Positions 42,446-52,960 of a DNA stretch of 64,000 nt are shown in pieces. The stretch is from contig OX291549.1 of NCBI GenBank assembly GCA_946406115.1, forward strand, positions 17,755,901-17,819,900. The letters run 5' to 3'. The stretch comes from Apoda limacodes. Its lineage: Eukaryota; Arthropoda; Insecta; Lepidoptera; Limacodidae. Below the pieces are notes generated by a model, which had not been told where the DNA came from, did not search any database, and saw only the letters and a list, made by a program, of their open reading frames with translations. The translations under genes were made by a program, and so were the position numbers. Numbering within the stretch: the stretch's first letter is position 1; each line of letters starts with the position of its first letter.

Positions 42446-43215
42446 TTTTCCCAGTCTATTTTTTTCTCGATTTTGTTAAAATGAGTCTTAGTAGGAGTAA
42501 AACTATTATCTGATTGCAATTTGTTAAGTGGAATTTCTTCTTTTATATCACCTAAGTAAAGTTTATTAATATATTCTAGTCTTTTTGGATTTCCAATATA
42601 AGTTAATGGTATTTTAATTTCTTTTAATGCTGATGCAAACTCTTGCCACCCAATTGGATCACTGTGTTTAAGTGGTCTTAGTGTATCATTCACCAGGTCT
42701 ATAATGTTACTCCCTGGTATTTTCATATTATTGATACTAACAGTTCCATTGGTATCCCAATCTACCTTATTTTTATTTGAAAAAATTGATTCTATTAGTA
42801 ATTCACCTCGTTTTATATACGTCTTAGGAATCAATTTCAAGAGTTGTTGCTTTGAATAAAATGGGGTTAAGTCAGTATCATTTATGGTTTTTGATTTTAT
42901 GTTTGATACCTGCTCAGTGTCAAGGACTGTTTCCTTAATGACATCAGTATCTTTATAATTAGGCGAACTTTCTGTTTTGGTTATAATTGGTATTTGATAT
43001 GGTCGTCGTTCTACTTCAGTAAAATGTAAATACCTTTGTAGTGTTTGTAAATACAAAATCCATTTTTCTCTATCTTCTACATTACTATTTAAAATATCTT
43101 TCATTTCACCATCTAAACGGGATAAAGTATTTAAAGCGCTTTGTGTTTCATTTTCCTTTTTAATTTTTTCTATCAAATTAGGTTCAATTAGAATCATTTT
43201 TTTAGCATGTTCCAT
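42430..43215 (-). CDS. Conserved Polinton protein of unknown function
   Basis: 261 codons, starting MEHAKKMILIEPNLIEKIK. The N-terminus is helical and charged, the middle is low in complexity, and the C-terminus has a globular-looking region with SINNMKIPGSNIIDLVNDTL and DPIGWQEFASALKEIKIPLT. I have the impression that this C-terminal part recurs in invertebrate Polintons but cannot name a function. Its position between the small basic protein and integrase, overlapping the latter by 16 nt, suggests a virion or packaging role. Confidence 0.6.
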   Translation of the reverse strand: MEHAKKMILIEPNLIEKIKKENETQSALNTLSRLDGEMKDILNSNVEDREKWILYLQTLQRYLHFTEVERRPYQIPIITKTESSPNYKDTDVIKETVLDTEQVSNIKSKTINDTDLTPFYSKQQLLKLIPKTYIKRGELLIESIFSNKNKVDWDTNGTVSINNMKIPGSNIIDLVNDTLRPLKHSDPIGWQEFASALKEIKIPLTYIGNPKRLEYINKLYLGDIKEEIPLNKLQSDNSFTPTKTHFNKIEKKIDWEKWTPY

Positions 43216-43234
43216 TTTTGCTTTTATTTTCCTG

Positions 43235-43564
43235 CTAAGGTTTTAAAATTGAACTCACCAAGGCACTTAGAACAGATCCTAAAATAATAGGTAAAAAGGC
43301 ACCACCCCTTTGAATAATTACGTTTTTTCTAAGTAGATTTCTTCCTTTACACACCAACTTTCTCAATATATTTTTATATTTTTTTAATTTGTTTTTATCA
43401 TTTTCCTTGACGGGTATTTTACCCTGTAATACGTTGTAAATACACTCACAAATAAAATTTATTTCTTCTTTACTACAAGATTTAAGTAAAGCTTTTCTAT
43501 GTCTTGGTTTCAATACATGCAACGATTTTAAAAGTTCTTGATGTGTAGTCACTCTTGAATGCAT
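43235..43564 (-). CDS. Small basic protein with hydrophobic C-terminus (virion-type)
   Basis: 109 codons. It starts in a helical, basic region (LKPRHRKALLKSCSKEEIN), continues with a lysine-rich segment (KLKKYKNILRKL) and ends IIQRGGAFLPIILGSVLSAL then VSSIL, a hydrophobic tail. This layout is repeatedly found in Polinton-like elements of invertebrates, and has been compared with adenovirus pX-type proteins; the function is inferred. Its ATG overlaps the ATPase stop as TAATG. Confidence 0.7.
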   Translation of the reverse strand: MHSRVTTHQELLKSLHVLKPRHRKALLKSCSKEEINFICECIYNVLQGKIPVKENDKNKLKKYKNILRKLVCKGRNLLRKNVIIQRGGAFLPIILGSVLSALVSSILKP

Positions 43565-44223
43565 TATTTATGAATGATTGGAATTTCATTATGTTTGCTG
43601 TATTTAAATCCTTTTTTAGGTATATATACAATGCAGTTCTGGTCAGAAGGAAATATTCTCGTTTTAAATCGACACATATCAATTGTGTCCTGTTTTAAAT
43701 CTATCATTAGGTAGCCATGAGGTTCACTAGTAGCATCTTTGTAGGCATCTTCCAAAAATTTTATGTTTTCAGGTGAGACTTGACGTGCTAAGTAACGAAT
43801 TTGTGTTTTATCTCGTGGATTTTTAAAGTAGACTATATAACTAGAGTTTAAAGAAATATCTCTCTGTCCTTTACCTTGATGGAATATATTTTGTGTAATA
43901 TAGAAAACACTAATGTTTCTATGATGACTACCCTTTGTGAATATGTCAACAACACGACCATCAGACTCTCGCATGAGGTCATCGATTATTATTAGTTGTG
44001 GTTGTTCTCCATCAAACATACTGAGGTCAGGAATACCTTGGTAATAATTAACATTGTTCAAGTTGTATAACGGTTGCATTTCATCATAACACCACATAAT
44101 ATTAGAAAAATGTTGATTGCAAATCTCATTAGCATGTTTCACAAAATTTTTAACAAAAACTGATTTACCACATCCACTAGGGCCAGCTACAATTACTGTA
44201 AAGGGATGATAAAAATGAATCAT
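43564..44223 (-). CDS. FtsK/HerA-type DNA packaging ATPase (ATP)
   Basis: 219 codons. Walker A is AGPSGCGKSVFVKNF near residue 12, Walker B is QLIIIDDLMRE near residue 76, and a sensor-like asparagine/glutamine region follows in VFYITQNIFHQGKGQRD. This is the family of genome-packaging ATPases shared by Polintons, virophages and related viruses. Length and motif spacing fit. It follows the polymerase gene after a 210-bp spacer and is the first gene of the overlapping block. Confidence 0.92.
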   Translation of the reverse strand: MIHFYHPFTVIVAGPSGCGKSVFVKNFVKHANEICNQHFSNIMWCYDEMQPLYNLNNVNYYQGIPDLSMFDGEQPQLIIIDDLMRESDGRVVDIFTKGSHHRNISVFYITQNIFHQGKGQRDISLNSSYIVYFKNPRDKTQIRYLARQVSPENIKFLEDAYKDATSEPHGYLMIDLKQDTIDMCRFKTRIFPSDQNCIVYIPKKGFKYSKHNEIPIIHK

Positions 44224-44433
44224 AATTATTTTTAATGTGTGTTCTCTTTGAAAATGTTCAAATTCATATGGAGGAAAGCAATAAAAACAAACACTTATAT
44301 ATTAAAAACAATATAATTAATAATAAAAAAAAATTACAATCATTAGGTTACTTAATAATAGTTATTACCTTACATTTTTTAAACACACATAAACCAGATA
44401 CAATTAATACTCTATATTATTATTATTTCAAAA

Positions 44434-45777
44434 CTATAAGTTAATCTTAAAATGACCCCAAGCATATGTATCTGTTGAATTAGGTAAAATATATCTCTTG
44501 GTGTCATTACAGGATAGACAAGTTTTATTAATTTGTTGTGTAAAAATAGTATGTTTCACACTTCGAATCCTACACATTTGTGAAACATTTACATTTTTAT
44601 TAAATAGACACAACTTATAATTTTCCAAATTCATCTTTTTTGTCACACTTTTATTTACACCTTTAGCTTTAGCAATAACCTTACTTTCAATGTCCATTGC
44701 ATACATTTTTGATCGAAGTCCTACAAACTCCCGAAATATTTTACCATTGTTCTCATCCTTAAAATATCCAAGTTTCTTTTTATTTAAAAGTGGGAAACCA
44801 TAAACATTATCACTAGAATAGTCTGAAGTATCGAAAAAACATTCTAAGTCAGATTTTATATCATTATAAAAATTATCTGTAAATACATGGTAAACTAAGC
44901 TATCCGTATCAGTGTATAATAACTTGACACTATTATTGTATTTTCTTTTCATGTAATTATAATGAAAGTTATACATCAATGTTTCTGATATTTCTAATAT
45001 ACAAAATCCTAAAACAAATGGTTTATTGAAATATACCTTAGTCTTTTGTAATTGTACAGCAATTAAAAACTCGGAGAATATAGATAGACTATGAAACTCA
45101 GGGCGAGCAATTAAACTTTGTGCACCTTGAATTTTTCCATGGTTTTCCCAGTGGGTTAACAATTTCACATTAACACGTTTTTCAACATTTTCCATAGTTT
45201 TACCAAAGACTGCATTATTCATAAGTTTATAAAAATCTTTTTCAAAGTCACTTTTAGCTAAAGTTCTTAGTTGTGTATTTAAATCTATATATTTCTTCAA
45301 CCAAGGACTTTGCTCAAACTGTAAAACTCTATGAACTCTAATTAATTTCATACCAAGTTGTAAACATTGCTTCAGATTTCTATAGTGAATAATATATTTA
45401 GTTTTGTTATATAAATTTGGTACTAATTTTTTATCTTTACTGTTACCGATTACAATGTTTTCAGGGCATAAAGGTAAGTCTGAATGAAGATCATGTAAAT
45501 TTTCAGGGTATTCAAGATCAACTTCCAGTATGTATCCAATATCTGATGAATCTGATATATTGAAGTCTATGTTCGGGTTAACCCATTTAAAATCTCTTAC
45601 AGGCAAATACTGAGACATTGCCCAACCATAGAGATTGTTTGCATCAAAATACATTAAGTAAGATTTTGGTAAGTTATCTTTGTAATCACCCATGTACTCG
45701 TTATTTGCCTTTCCATATCTGTTAGAACACTGTGAAATACCACCTCTTATACCAGACTTTACGAATGCTATTTTATC
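44434..45777 (-). pseudogene. Polymerase B, C-terminal part after a frameshift
   Basis: The second half of the polymerase is open from 45777 in a frame shifted relative to the upstream part. Palm motif A is in YLMYFDANNLYGWAMSQYL, motif B in LMNNAVFGKTMENV, and motif C in LLYTDTDSLVYHV, followed by thumb sequence. The first ATG in this frame is at 45693, just before motif A, so no separate functional start is expected. All three catalytic motifs are present; the only defect is the shift at about 45778. Ends at 44434. Confidence 0.9.
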
Positions 45778-48332
45778 AGTCTTTTAATAATTCCAGTGTT
45801 ATGTTAGTACATTTTAGCATTGCATCCCAGCTTAATCCTGGAAGGGTATAATATTGTACAGGGTCGAGTTCATATGTTTTAATACAAATTTCTCTAAAGT
45901 TTTCAAAAATATCAGTGAGTAACATTACATCAGTTCTTAAGTATAGATTGGAATAGTCCAACATATTTTTACATTTAAATTGGATCCAAACATTTTGAGC
46001 ATGTTTATAATCATCATCTGAGACACTGGTATTACTTAAAGAGTTAAAGAAAGCGTCTTGATCTGGAAGAGTTGTAACTTTTAAGGATTCATAAGAATTA
46101 ACAAATTCATAAGGAAAAACACCTTTCCTAATAAGTTTATTAAAATCATTTTCGTTTGGAAATTGTTTTCTTAATTCTATAAATTGATCTTTTTTTAGAT
46201 TTTTAGCTAAACTATCTAAACTACTGGCCATGAATTTAAAGGAATCTAAAAACCGCAAATGTACTAAATGACCTCTTATATTAAGTTTTTTTGAGAATGA
46301 AATATATTTTTCCTTATTTTGCGGAATGATATCTATTTCTCCATCTTTAAAATTCAAAGCATGAACAATAAAATGAGCATCATAATTACTTAGATTATGA
46401 AATAGAATGGGAATGAAAAAGGGAACACGATACTTTGAACTACATAATTCGTGAGCAACACCTCTAAAATTACCAGTATTCCAATCATAGTCTACTGTGA
46501 TGTCATCACCCAATAGCCCTTCACAAATATAACATAATTGCGATTGTCTAATAGATTCCTTCTCTTCGTTAGTTAATGGAAGTGGACATTTTTGAAAACA
46601 ATTTATCCTATGTATATTGCTAATATCTTTGTAAATGCTTTCCATAAACATTTTTGCACAATTAGGCCCTGTGTATGTTCTGTATGTAGACAGCTTATCA
46701 TCATACGAACATTTTATATAGTATCCATAACTATAAACTTCATGTTCATGTATTGTTTTTGTATATGACTTCGATGGATCAGGGTCACATGAGGTGACGG
46801 GTTTTAAAAGAGCTTCAAAGTCTGCATATATTACAAAAGGTAATTTTAATTTTCTTTGAAACTTATCAAAATAGATTTCATCATTATTTGTTTCCCGATT
46901 AAACCAATCTTTTCCTTTTTTATGAATTCCTGGTAATTCAGTAACAATATGAGCACAGTCATGTTTTTGGTGATTAATTAAATTAACTTTAGATTTAAAA
47001 TATAGAAGGCAACCATCACAGATATGAATAGCATTATTTCGATTTGTTATTTGTTTACTAACCAAGCGTGATAATTTTTTTATAAAACAATAATGACCAT
47101 TTGAACCATTGTTTAAAAATAATAAGTTAATGTGTAATTCTTTACGACATTTTGTAAAATATAATGGTCCAACGATGGTATTACATTTTTTTTCTTTGTT
47201 AAATTCTAATCCGAAAACATTGATACTAATGTTATTCTGTTTTTCTACCTTGGGTATATCCGATAATTTGATTGGGAACTGTATATTATTAAACTTTAGT
47301 CTATTTTGATTCCTCAAGTATGATGATACCCTTTCAGAACTTTTATTTACAGGATATAGTGCGGATAATAAAGCCCACTTAAAACATTGTTGATCGTTAT
47401 TTTTTACATTTATGACTGCTTTTTTACGCTTAATATCTAAAGGTAATTCAATAAACGAAGACCCTCGTAAGGGATTGAACTTATTAACATTCATTTCTAA
47501 GAACTGAATTTTTTTTAAAGTCCATCCACTATCTTTTGCTTCGAAATCACTCATTTTATTTTTAATGTCTTCGCTTAAAGTTTCTAAATAATTTTCTAAT
47601 TCGTCCCCTAAAAAAATAGTCCAATTTTTTGTTTGAAAATCGAAAGAATTTTTTAAATCTTTTGTTTCCTGTTCAAAATCTGCATGAATAATAAAATTAA
47701 CTTTAACAATAGTTAACTCTTTTAAACATTCCTGAATAAGAAATAGTATCGACTCTTTAATTGATGCTATGAATACTTCAGGAGTTTGTATTTTAAGTGA
47801 CTCATTAGCTTTAGGTGATACAATTCTATACGTTAAGACCCGAGACCCAAAAGCAACTGATATAACAGAGACATTATGTAAATTATGATTATGAATAAGA
47901 CATTTTTCTTTGTGTTCCTTAGATCGTAAGTGCTGAGCATAGAACCTTTGGCTAAACTGTAATTCACATATTTGACACATAACGTTCTGTCTATGTGTTG
48001 TATTGGCAGATGATGACGTCGATGCTTGTTGTAAATCTTCAACACTAATATCAGCTTGTCTCTTCAAACCTCGACCGACTTGAATTGAAGATTTTCTGTA
48101 GATATAACATGCTTATGTTAATATAAGAACACAAATATGTAACATAAAATTTAAATAAGTATAGTTAGAATGTATACCTGAATGTTTCCTCAACTTCTTT
48201 ACAGATGTTAAACAGTGAAGTGTCATAATACGGATTTTCCAGAGCATTATCTTCATAATTCTCACACGCTCTCATTAGTTCTTTTTCTTCTTCTTCAAAA
48301 ACATTTTGAAAAAAAACACTTTCTAGTGACAT
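45776..48332 (-). CDS. Protein-primed DNA polymerase B, N-terminal part, two exons
   Basis: Exon 1 is 48332-48178 (starts MSLESVFFQNVFEEEE), the intron is 48177-48096 (82 bp, GTATAC to TCTACAG) and exon 2 runs from 48095 to a stop at 45776. The junction splits a codon and keeps the frame. After the acidic start come a C2H2-type zinc finger (CQICELQFSQRFYAQHLRSKEH), a cysteine/histidine site around CDGCLLYF, and the exonuclease motifs YADFEALLKP (Exo I), FHNLSNYDAHF (Exo II) and YLRTDVMLLTDIF (Exo III). It stops just before the palm domain because of a 1-nt frameshift near 45778. This enzyme replicates Polinton DNA from a protein primer. Confidence 0.9.
48096..48177 (-). other. 82-bp intron in the polymerase gene
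   Basis: Donor GTATAC directly after ATTCAG and acceptor ATCTACAG on the minus strand. Without removal the frame of exon 1 does not continue into the zinc-finger frame. Confidence 0.7.
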
Positions 48333-48403
48333 GGTTGAAATAAACCAGTTTAGCTTTGCTTGTGAATGATGAATTAATAATAAATATAATGTTCGATTTT
48401 TCT

Positions 48404-48414
48404 CTTATATATAC
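48404..48414 (-). promoter_or_regulatory. TATA box upstream of the polymerase gene
   Basis: GTATATATAAG on the minus strand, about 75 bp before the ATG at 48332, with an initiator-like TCATTC at about 48366-48371. Confidence 0.6.
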
Positions 48415-48536
48415 AAGTCGATAAGGTGATTACTATATTAGTTGATGGTTAATTAATAGTTGCTCGTTACTTATCAATTAGATACTCATAAAATTTTGTA
48501 AGGATGGTTCTTATAAATTAATTTAGCTATTAGAGA

Positions 48537-49192
48537 TTACTTTTTAAAAAAGTATTTTTTACAGTTATTGGTTTCTGCTATTTGCTTCGTTATATCAAAT
48601 ATGATACCCTTCGTTTGCTCATATTTTTCATCTTTTGTATCCGTATAATATTTGATCCTCACTTCTGAGTGTTTCCAATGTTCATCTACTGGTACTTTTT
48701 TCAATTTTATGAGGTCATACACCTCAATTTTTATCAAATGTGTAGCATGAGCCCCATCATCATTATTAGTAGACAAGTATGTGACACCAGGGATACCATC
48801 TTTTGAAGATCTCGCCACTGTAGAGCTGAGTTTCTTTTTCTTCTGATTGGTCCCCTCAAAGAATGAGTCGATACTATTTCGACGAGACCGTTTGAGCTTT
48901 GTAGTTTCTAAGGCCTTCTCAGTTGATTGCTCATCATCCGATGTAGCGTAGTAGTAATGCTTGAACGTGTTTTCTTCCATTACGTTAAATGTTGAATTCT
49001 GTAATAAAATAAGCCTATGCTTTAAAAACATATTTGTATAATAATTTGAATCAAAAATTTGCCTAAAGTGAAAACCTAAACAAAATTGGTTTAAGTAATA
49101 GACATTCAAACAAACACATAGTTTTGAGGGTCTGTAATATATATAATAAATATAGATAAAGAATTATAAAGCAAAAAAACACATACCTCCAT
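48537..49192 (-). CDS. Two-exon TIR gene, right copy, unknown function
   Basis: Same structure as the left copy: exon 1 49192-49187 (ATG GAG), intron 49186-48999 (188 bp), exon 2 48998-48537. The protein differs from the left copy at two positions in the mature product (an Asp/Glu and an Asn/Asp change) and both copies are open. Both copies point inward. Keeping two intact reading frames in the repeats suggests selection or recent gene conversion. No domain recognised. Confidence 0.75.
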
Positions 49193-49288
49193 AGCTTTTT
49201 TTGAAGTAAATAGAACCAGCCTCAGTATCACACAGGATGAATTCAATCACTTGATGATAAATTGTAACTCGAATACTCTCGACTATCC

Positions 49289-49300
49289 TATATATATACG
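49289..49300 (-). promoter_or_regulatory. TATA box in the right TIR
   Basis: CGTATATATATA on the minus strand, the mirror of the left TIR box. It reads toward the TIR gene and onward toward the polymerase and capsid block, so it could contribute to their transcription. Confidence 0.6.
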
Positions 49301-49799
49301 ATTTATCTTACAAGTACAAATATAATTAAAAAGGTATTAGGAATGTCACCACAAACATCATTATCGCACTCACGACATTGTAATTAAATAAGAATAACTA
49401 ATGAACGGAAAAATACGATAGACCCATTACGATAATGATATAAATACTTAACAAAACTACACAGAACCTACAGTGATGTCACGTGGTAGTTCTGGTCAAG
49501 CGTGAGTCGACGTATCCCAGACACAGGGGGTGGTTTTGAGAGTGGTCAAGCGCGAGTCGCCACACCCCAGACACAGGGGTGGTTTTGAGAGTGGTCAAGC
49601 GCGAGTCGTGCGGGGGCAGAAAAGTTAGGTTAGTTTAGGCGAGGGGTTGGGGTTGGAGGGTAGTGTGCCAGAACCAACGATGTATTGAGAGTGGTCAAGC
49701 GCGAGTCGTACAAAGCAGAAAAAAAGTTGGTGAGCTTTTTTTTAGGCGAGGGGTTGAGGTTGGGGGGAAGTGCGCCAGAACCAACGAATCCCCTCTAGT

Positions 49800-49805
49800 G
49801 ACATA
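49800..49805. repeat. Target-site duplication GACATA (right copy)
   Basis: Identical to 36874-36879. Confidence 0.85.
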
Positions 49806-49879
49806 TTATCCAAACAACAAAACACTTATATCATATCCATAGTTCCGAGTGTCTCGGAGGCGCAGGTAGACAAGTAGCT

Positions 49880-49985
49880 GCAATGGGGGTAGTGAGGGGG
49901 TTCACGGCGGGTGCCGGGCGCGTATCGTGTCGTCCTCGCAAGGTCACGGGTTCCATTCCGCTCGGTCATATTCCCTCCCCCAATA
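49880..49985 (+). repeat. tRNA-derived SINE head, degenerate
   Basis: A B-box-like GGGTTCCATTCC follows GTGTCGTCCTCGCAAGGTCAC, wording I associate with lepidopteran SINEs. The A box is weak. No functional tRNA structure. Confidence 0.45.
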
Positions 49986-52340
49986 ACTACCTCCGTACAA
50001 ATTCTTACATTCTAGTCCTTGACTCAACGACCTTTGAACATACTTCTGCTCGCATATTAACAAAATTAAGGTTAAGTATACCTAAGTAGCTATTACTTAC
50101 CTCTATGAGAGAATATGTAGGTAGGTACCTATATAAAGAAAAGAAGCGACACTGACACATGTGTGCTTTTATCTTCATAGTTATGTGTGCGTTCGTGGTA
50201 AGCAAACAGCTAGTCAATTATTTATGTGGTATATAACAGCCTACTAACAAGTTCAAAGTGTGGTAATACAAGTTTATTGATATATTTTGAACTTATTTTT
50301 CGTTTTTAAAAGAAAAAAAAATATTTATAAATTGTTTTAGGTTCCAGTATGTAAGTTATGTATTACGGTTAGGTATTCTTAGCAGAACCATGTGTATCGT
50401 CTTAACAACAAGTATACAGTTAATCGCGATCAAGTGTGTACAACACAGTGTATCAGACCTTCTTTTGACCATAGTCCGAGTTTAAAAGCAAACAAGAATC
50501 AATCTGTTAGGAACAAACAGCTAGCATATCGCACGGGAACTAGCCGAGAGGGCATTGCTTGTGGAAAGACGTCTGTGAGTGAATAAACGGCTGTGCTATC
50601 TGTATTAGTTAAGTCAATGTGAGCGTGACCCAATGTACCCAACTGACCCACCGTTTACCCGGTAACCATTTGTATTAAAAGAGGCTTTAAACAATCACGG
50701 TGACAATCCCGTAAATTAACGTACTATGACTAACTTCTAAATAAAAAAAAAAAATGTTTTGCCTTTTCTTGCTCGAGCACTTATAAAATGTAGGTACGTA
50801 CGAAATTTAAACAATTTACTACAACATCTGAGGAAGGTAAAGTAACTTTATTAAACCACCCGGCGCTTGGCAAATCCGATCAGATTTTCTCAAGAAATGG
50901 AGGTGGGTGGGTACTGGGCGGGAACGGCGGGATTCAATTCAGCATAACATTAATCTTGACCACCAACCAAAATATTCTTCATCTCAAATTATAATGATAT
51001 TTGTTGATGACTTGCTGTATTACGACAATACTTTTTCGACGATTGTTTGCTCATCTAAGTTTTACGAAGGTCAAGTTTAGTGAAGAATTGTTTTTCTACG
51101 TCAGGGATACATAATCCTGGCCTCTGTCTAAGTAGATAAGCTATGTGTTTTTAAAGAATTGATAAAATGGGATCTTCTTATTGCCGTTGAAAGTTAGTAA
51201 AATGTCTTATGACTTACCTACCTATTCGAGTGAATCCTATGCACTCAAGCGAATTACATTTGCGATCACTCGAGCCAAAATAAAGATGTGCGATAAGAAC
51301 TGCACATTGGGCTTATTTAACCTAGTCGCATTCATCAAAATCGGGGGATCGTATTCCCCACTTTTCTCTTTTAATTCTGGACCAAATTTAATAGAAATCA
51401 CCTTACCTGAAAGGAACTCGTAATAAATTATTCTGTGTGTATCATATCCTAGACTGCTAAGTCCTACACTACCTGTCCTATTAACGTCGTTCTACCGGTG
51501 TCTTGGGCTTTTATACTACAGTCACTCATCAATGCGGAACTAAAAAAAGCCGCCTCCCTGCTTCCGGTGGTTAAGAGCTCTTCGTTCCTTCAATTACCAC
51601 CTATCTGCGTTTGCCCTTGCGTTGTTCCAACCCGCAATTTTGAGCTCTCTACAGAACCCTCTCACTAACCGTTTTTTCCTTTGTGACTCGTTCCTTGAGT
51701 CCTTGCAATGAAACGCTGCCTGAAAGGACTCTCGAACGAAACAGTTTCTATGTTTTGTTTTCTTAAAAAATAGTTTTCTTTATTTGTACAGCGCATGTGC
51801 GAAAATTTAACAGACTTTTGCAGGGCTGAAGTTATTTATAGGAATGGCATATCAAAATACAGAAATAGTCATTGCGTATAAGTTTTTTATATAAAAAAAG
51901 GATAGCTCTAAAACCAAAATACAGGGGCCTAAGTCTCGTGCTGATAGAGATAATCTCGAAATTGAGATAATATGTTTAATTGATTTACTCATAGCTTAAT
52001 CATTGCAACTGTTTTAGTCGATACATCGACTACTTTGAACTAGGTATGTCGAAAGAACATGGCGAAAATCGTATGCAAATGGTTTTTCTTAGAAACTCTT
52101 TTTTAGGCATATGCTATTGAATCCACATGATTCCCGATTTTAATGAAAACCCAAAAAAAAACCTTCTTGCCCCTCTTATTTTCAAAAATAGGTTTTTTTT
52201 CTAAAAATTTCCATTTTGATGATCGATAGCGACCCATCGCCACTAGCAATGTTTGTACCGAACATTTTTTTGTAATTTTTTTTTTTTTAAAAAAAGGGGG
52301 ATTGTATGTCTGTCAATTAAAACTAATTAGCCGTCAACTA
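49986..52340. other. Intergenic DNA, no gene seen
   Basis: Short ORFs only. 51520-51720 is less AT-rich without a frame. A T/A-rich block (52140-52300) precedes a sharply GC-rich patch at 52345-52445. Confidence 0.35.
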
Positions 52341-52519
52341 ATATTAGAGACGCTACTACGCGCGGCGTTGGGATGCTCCGCGCGGCGCAGGGCGGCGTCT
52401 CGTGTCACTACAAGTACGAGACGCAGCGCGACGCGACGCAATATGAAGCAGCTTGAAGATTGTATAAAAAACCCCTCTTATGCCTCCCTTTTTACTGTTG
52501 AAGGTCGGCCTCCCCCATA
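52341..52519. other. GC-rich patch of unknown nature
   Basis: 52345-52445 is dense in CGCG words (for example GCGCGGCGTTGGGATG), unlike the flanks. A 72-codon plus-strand frame crosses it, but without any recognisable feature and ending in the RTE fragment, so I do not call it a gene. Confidence 0.3.
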
Positions 52520-52940
52520 AGTCTCCACAGCGACCGGTCCTGAGCCGCCCGTATCCTTAGGCTTCCTGCGCCTCTAACCAGGTTATCTATCCACCTGGTA
52601 GGAGGCCTACCCACGCTGCGTTTTCCGATTGGTGGTCGCCACTCGAGAACCTTTTTTCTCCATCCCCATCAGTTATAGGTGCCTGCCCATTGCCACTTCA
52701 GCTTGCTAACTGTCTGAGCTATATTGGTAAATTTGGTTCTTCGGCGAATTACCTCATTTCAGATTTTATCGCGAAAAGAAAAACCAAGCATAGCTCTTCA
52801 TAGCTCGCCAAGCGACTCTGAACTTATTTAAGAGGCCAACAGTAAGAGACCACGTTTTTGTACCACAAGTCATCACTGGCAAGACACATTGATAATAGAC
52901 TTTTGTCTTTAGGCACCGAGGTATTCTGGGCTAAAACCTG
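52520..52940 (-). pseudogene. RTE-type LINE ORF, C-terminal fragment
   Basis: On the minus strand, broken frames spell the usual RTE ending: VYYQCVLPVMTCGTKTWSLT, KFRVAWRAMKSYA, then words for the KLKWQWAG-like and PPTRWIDNLV-like tail. Stops and shifts are frequent and the element is 5'-truncated at about 52940. The related fragment at 63356-63683 lies on the opposite strand. Confidence 0.75.
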
Positions 52941-52952
52941 CGACCCTAGCCT

Positions 52953-52960
52953 AACTTACT
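52953..52960. repeat. Target-site duplication AACTTACT (left copy)
   Basis: Identical to 60938-60945. The 8-bp length fits hAT, P or Mutator-type transposition. Confidence 0.85.

Larger units (their letters stand above)
36880..49799. mobile_element. Polinton/Maverick DNA element, 12.92 kb
   Basis: Ends are AGTAGAGGGG at the left and the inverted ACTAGAGGGG at the right, flanked by GACATA on both sides. The element carries the full hallmark set: protein-primed polymerase B, retroviral-type integrase, FtsK/HerA-type ATPase, adenovirus-type protease, major and minor capsid proteins, with all core genes on the minus strand. Such elements are thought to be endogenous virus-like transposons that can form virions. 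Only one lesion was seen in the core genes (polymerase). Confidence 0.97.
48505..49799. repeat. Right terminal inverted repeat (about 1.29 kb)
   Basis: Reverse complement of 36880-38166. Contains mirrored subterminal repeats (49494-49787), the TATA box (about 49289-49300) and the second copy of the TIR gene. Confidence 0.95.

Noticed and set aside
44235..44444. Plus-strand ORF between polymerase and ATPase genes
   Set aside because: Low-complexity AT-rich spacer with no domain and on the opposite strand to all core genes.
45770..45785. Programmed frameshift or intron in polymerase B
   Set aside because: Only one base separates the frames, there are no splice signals and no recoding is known for this family at this place.
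52302..52520. 72-codon plus-strand ORF over the GC-rich patch
   Set aside because: Starts in AT-rich non-coding sequence, ends inside antisense RTE debris and has no recognisable motif.
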